Below are positions 16,047 to 16,727 of a stretch of DNA of 16,727 nt, piece by piece. The translations under genes and the position numbers were made by a program. Each line of letters starts with the position of its first letter. Position 1 is the first letter of the stretch. A model generated the notes under the pieces. That model ran no database searches. It was given only the letters and a program-made list of their open reading frames with translations, and was not told the origin of the DNA. Source of the stretch: Rhodobacteraceae bacterium UBA7436 (GTDB taxonomy: Bacteria; Pseudomonadota; Alphaproteobacteria; Rhodobacterales; Rhodobacteraceae); contig DLQI01000029.1 of assembly GCA_002478745.1 (NCBI GenBank), positions 1 to 16,727 of the forward strand, read 5' to 3'.

Positions 16047-16425
16047 CTACTTCACTATTAGCCACAATGCCTTATTTATATGGAAAAAAATATAATGGCT
16101 GTTTGGTGTTGTGTACCACGTTATTGTACCACGTTTTGGTGCCTCGTTGCCTGCGATGCGAACAACAACCCCAATTCAACTGCCCATCATGAAGCTGTCT
16201 CATTAAGTAGCTAAACCTTTATCCTTATCTTGTGGCTCATGCTGGATACGAAGGCGGGTGCAATCTCTCCCTCGTAATCTTTACGGTCCCGCACGTCTGA
16301 GAGGTCCGAACGAGCTGCCAATAGGTCGTTTATTTTATTTTCACTTCCTGACCCTAGGTAAGGTATTGCACACTTGTTTTCGCCGTATGGTCGTTTAGCC
16401 TCCCTCCTAAGGGGACGATCAAGAC
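16047..16425. other. Gene-poor stretch after the tRNA, possible island edge
   Basis: Besides the repeats, this 379-nt stretch has an AT-rich part (about 16065-16095) and no convincing gene. A 16-codon frame from ATG 16156 to TAA 16204 has no ribosome binding site. On the minus strand a 77-codon frame (16444 down to the stop at 16211) is open and has a plausible residue mix but no ATG; it could be a gene remnant or chance. No full integrase is visible. Confidence 0.45.
16112..16148. repeat. Three directly repeated 11-nt motifs at 13-nt spacing
   Basis: TGTACCACGTT occurs at 16112-16122 and 16125-16135, and a diverged copy GGTGCCTCGTT (8 of 11 matches) at 16138-16148, each exactly 13 nt after the last. 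Such short, evenly spaced repeats beside a tRNA 3' end fit arm-type binding sites of a tyrosine recombinase or binding sites of an element-borne regulator; this is inference. Confidence 0.6.
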
Positions 16426-16727
16426 ATGTACTGGAAAGGTGCCGTTATGCGTTCAGTAATAGAGTTTACACGGCTTAGTGAATTTGCGGTTATAGCATTG
16501 GCCTATACCGTGGGATACCTCCTTGTTAATTACATTGTCGCACCTGTTCAATACCTCTATTTGAGCAGAGACTTTACGGTTGGTAGCCTACTGTTTATCC
16601 CGCATGGCATACGGGTCCTTGCTGTATGGCTTTGTGGATCACGCGCTATATTGCCCCTAATAATAGCAGAGTTTCTATGTACAGTCCTGTTATGGCAGCC
16701 TGACGTTGCCCTTAGTGCTTCACTTGG
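16426..16727 (+). CDS. Integral membrane protein, N-terminal part (possibly MASE1-like), cut by window edge
   Basis: Open frame running off the right edge, about 100 residues visible. Start is either ATG 16426 (AAGGGGA about 11 nt upstream) or in-frame ATG 16447 (AAAGGT 6 nt upstream); a stop at 16408 closes the frame. The sequence has hydrophobic segments: EFAVIALAYTVGYLLVNYIVAP (first helix), then FTVGSLLFIPHGIRVLAVWLCG and AILPLIIAEFLCTVLLW. The FIPHGIRVLAVWLCGSRA pattern recalls MASE1-type membrane sensor domains, which usually precede a signalling output domain; that output would lie outside the window. Isoleucine is coded by ATA in six of eight visible cases, and AGA arginine occurs, unlike its neighbours on the left, suggesting acquired DNA. 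The family call is tentative. Confidence 0.6.
   Translation, partial: MYWKGAVMRSVIEFTRLSEFAVIALAYTVGYLLVNYIVAPVQYLYLSRDFTVGSLLFIPHGIRVLAVWLCGSRAILPLIIAEFLCTVLLWQPDVALSASL

Noticed and set aside
16156..16206. 16-codon frame after the repeats, possible integrase N-terminus
   Set aside because: Too short, no ribosome binding site, stops at once; cannot be tied to an integrase.
1..16727. CRISPR arrays, insertion sequences or toxin-antitoxin pairs
   Set aside because: No repeat-spacer pattern, transposase or TA-like gene pair was found in any frame.

Overview
The window looks like chromosomal DNA of a marine member of the Rhodobacteraceae (roseobacter group, Alphaproteobacteria). This rests on the set of proteins: a class I lysyl-tRNA synthetase, an NDUFS4-type complex I subunit, a short NadD, a DUF4864 protein, a TerB-like protein and a tandem glycine riboswitch in front of a DadA-type dehydrogenase. 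No species can be named from the sequence alone.

Layout. 1-1577 (-) is the ABC-F translation factor EttA, cut by the left edge. 1715-2317 (+) is NadD, whose stop codon overlaps that of the convergent EamA exporter (2314-3153, -). 3242-4735 (+) is a PBP4/DacB-like D-Ala-D-Ala carboxypeptidase with a Tat-type signal. It converges through a hairpin on a DadA-like flavoprotein (4767-5999, -) that is led by a two-aptamer glycine riboswitch (6066-6270, -). A TerB-like protein (6364-6783, -) is divergent from lysK (6920-8494, +), which ends in a clear terminator. Then follow a secreted DUF4864 protein (8617-9030, +) and a large beta-helix spike-like protein without a signal peptide (9204-11486, +). 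That gene converges through a hairpin on uvrB (11536-13731, -). An NDUFS4-like gene (14009-14320, +), a MYG1-family hydrolase (14452-15369, +), a frameshifted GNAT gene (15448-15913, +) and tRNA-Arg(TCT) (15970-16046, +) complete the core part.

Right after the tRNA 3' end the character changes. There is an AT-rich stretch with three copies of an 11-nt motif spaced exactly 13 nt, about 380 bases without a convincing gene, and the start of a membrane-protein gene rich in ATA isoleucine codons. This looks like the left edge of a tRNA-integrated accessory element, but no integrase is visible.

Most genes are single housekeeping units rather than an operon: translation (EttA, LysRS, tRNA), NAD synthesis, DNA repair (UvrB), cell wall (DacB), D-amino acid or glycine catabolism (DadA) and respiration (NDUFS4). 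I see no wholly new multi-gene system. The best leads are the riboswitch-DadA pairing, the orphan spike-like protein (possibly a phage or gene-transfer-agent tail fibre), the hairpin that buries the ribosome binding site of the broken GNAT gene, and the tRNA-Arg boundary.
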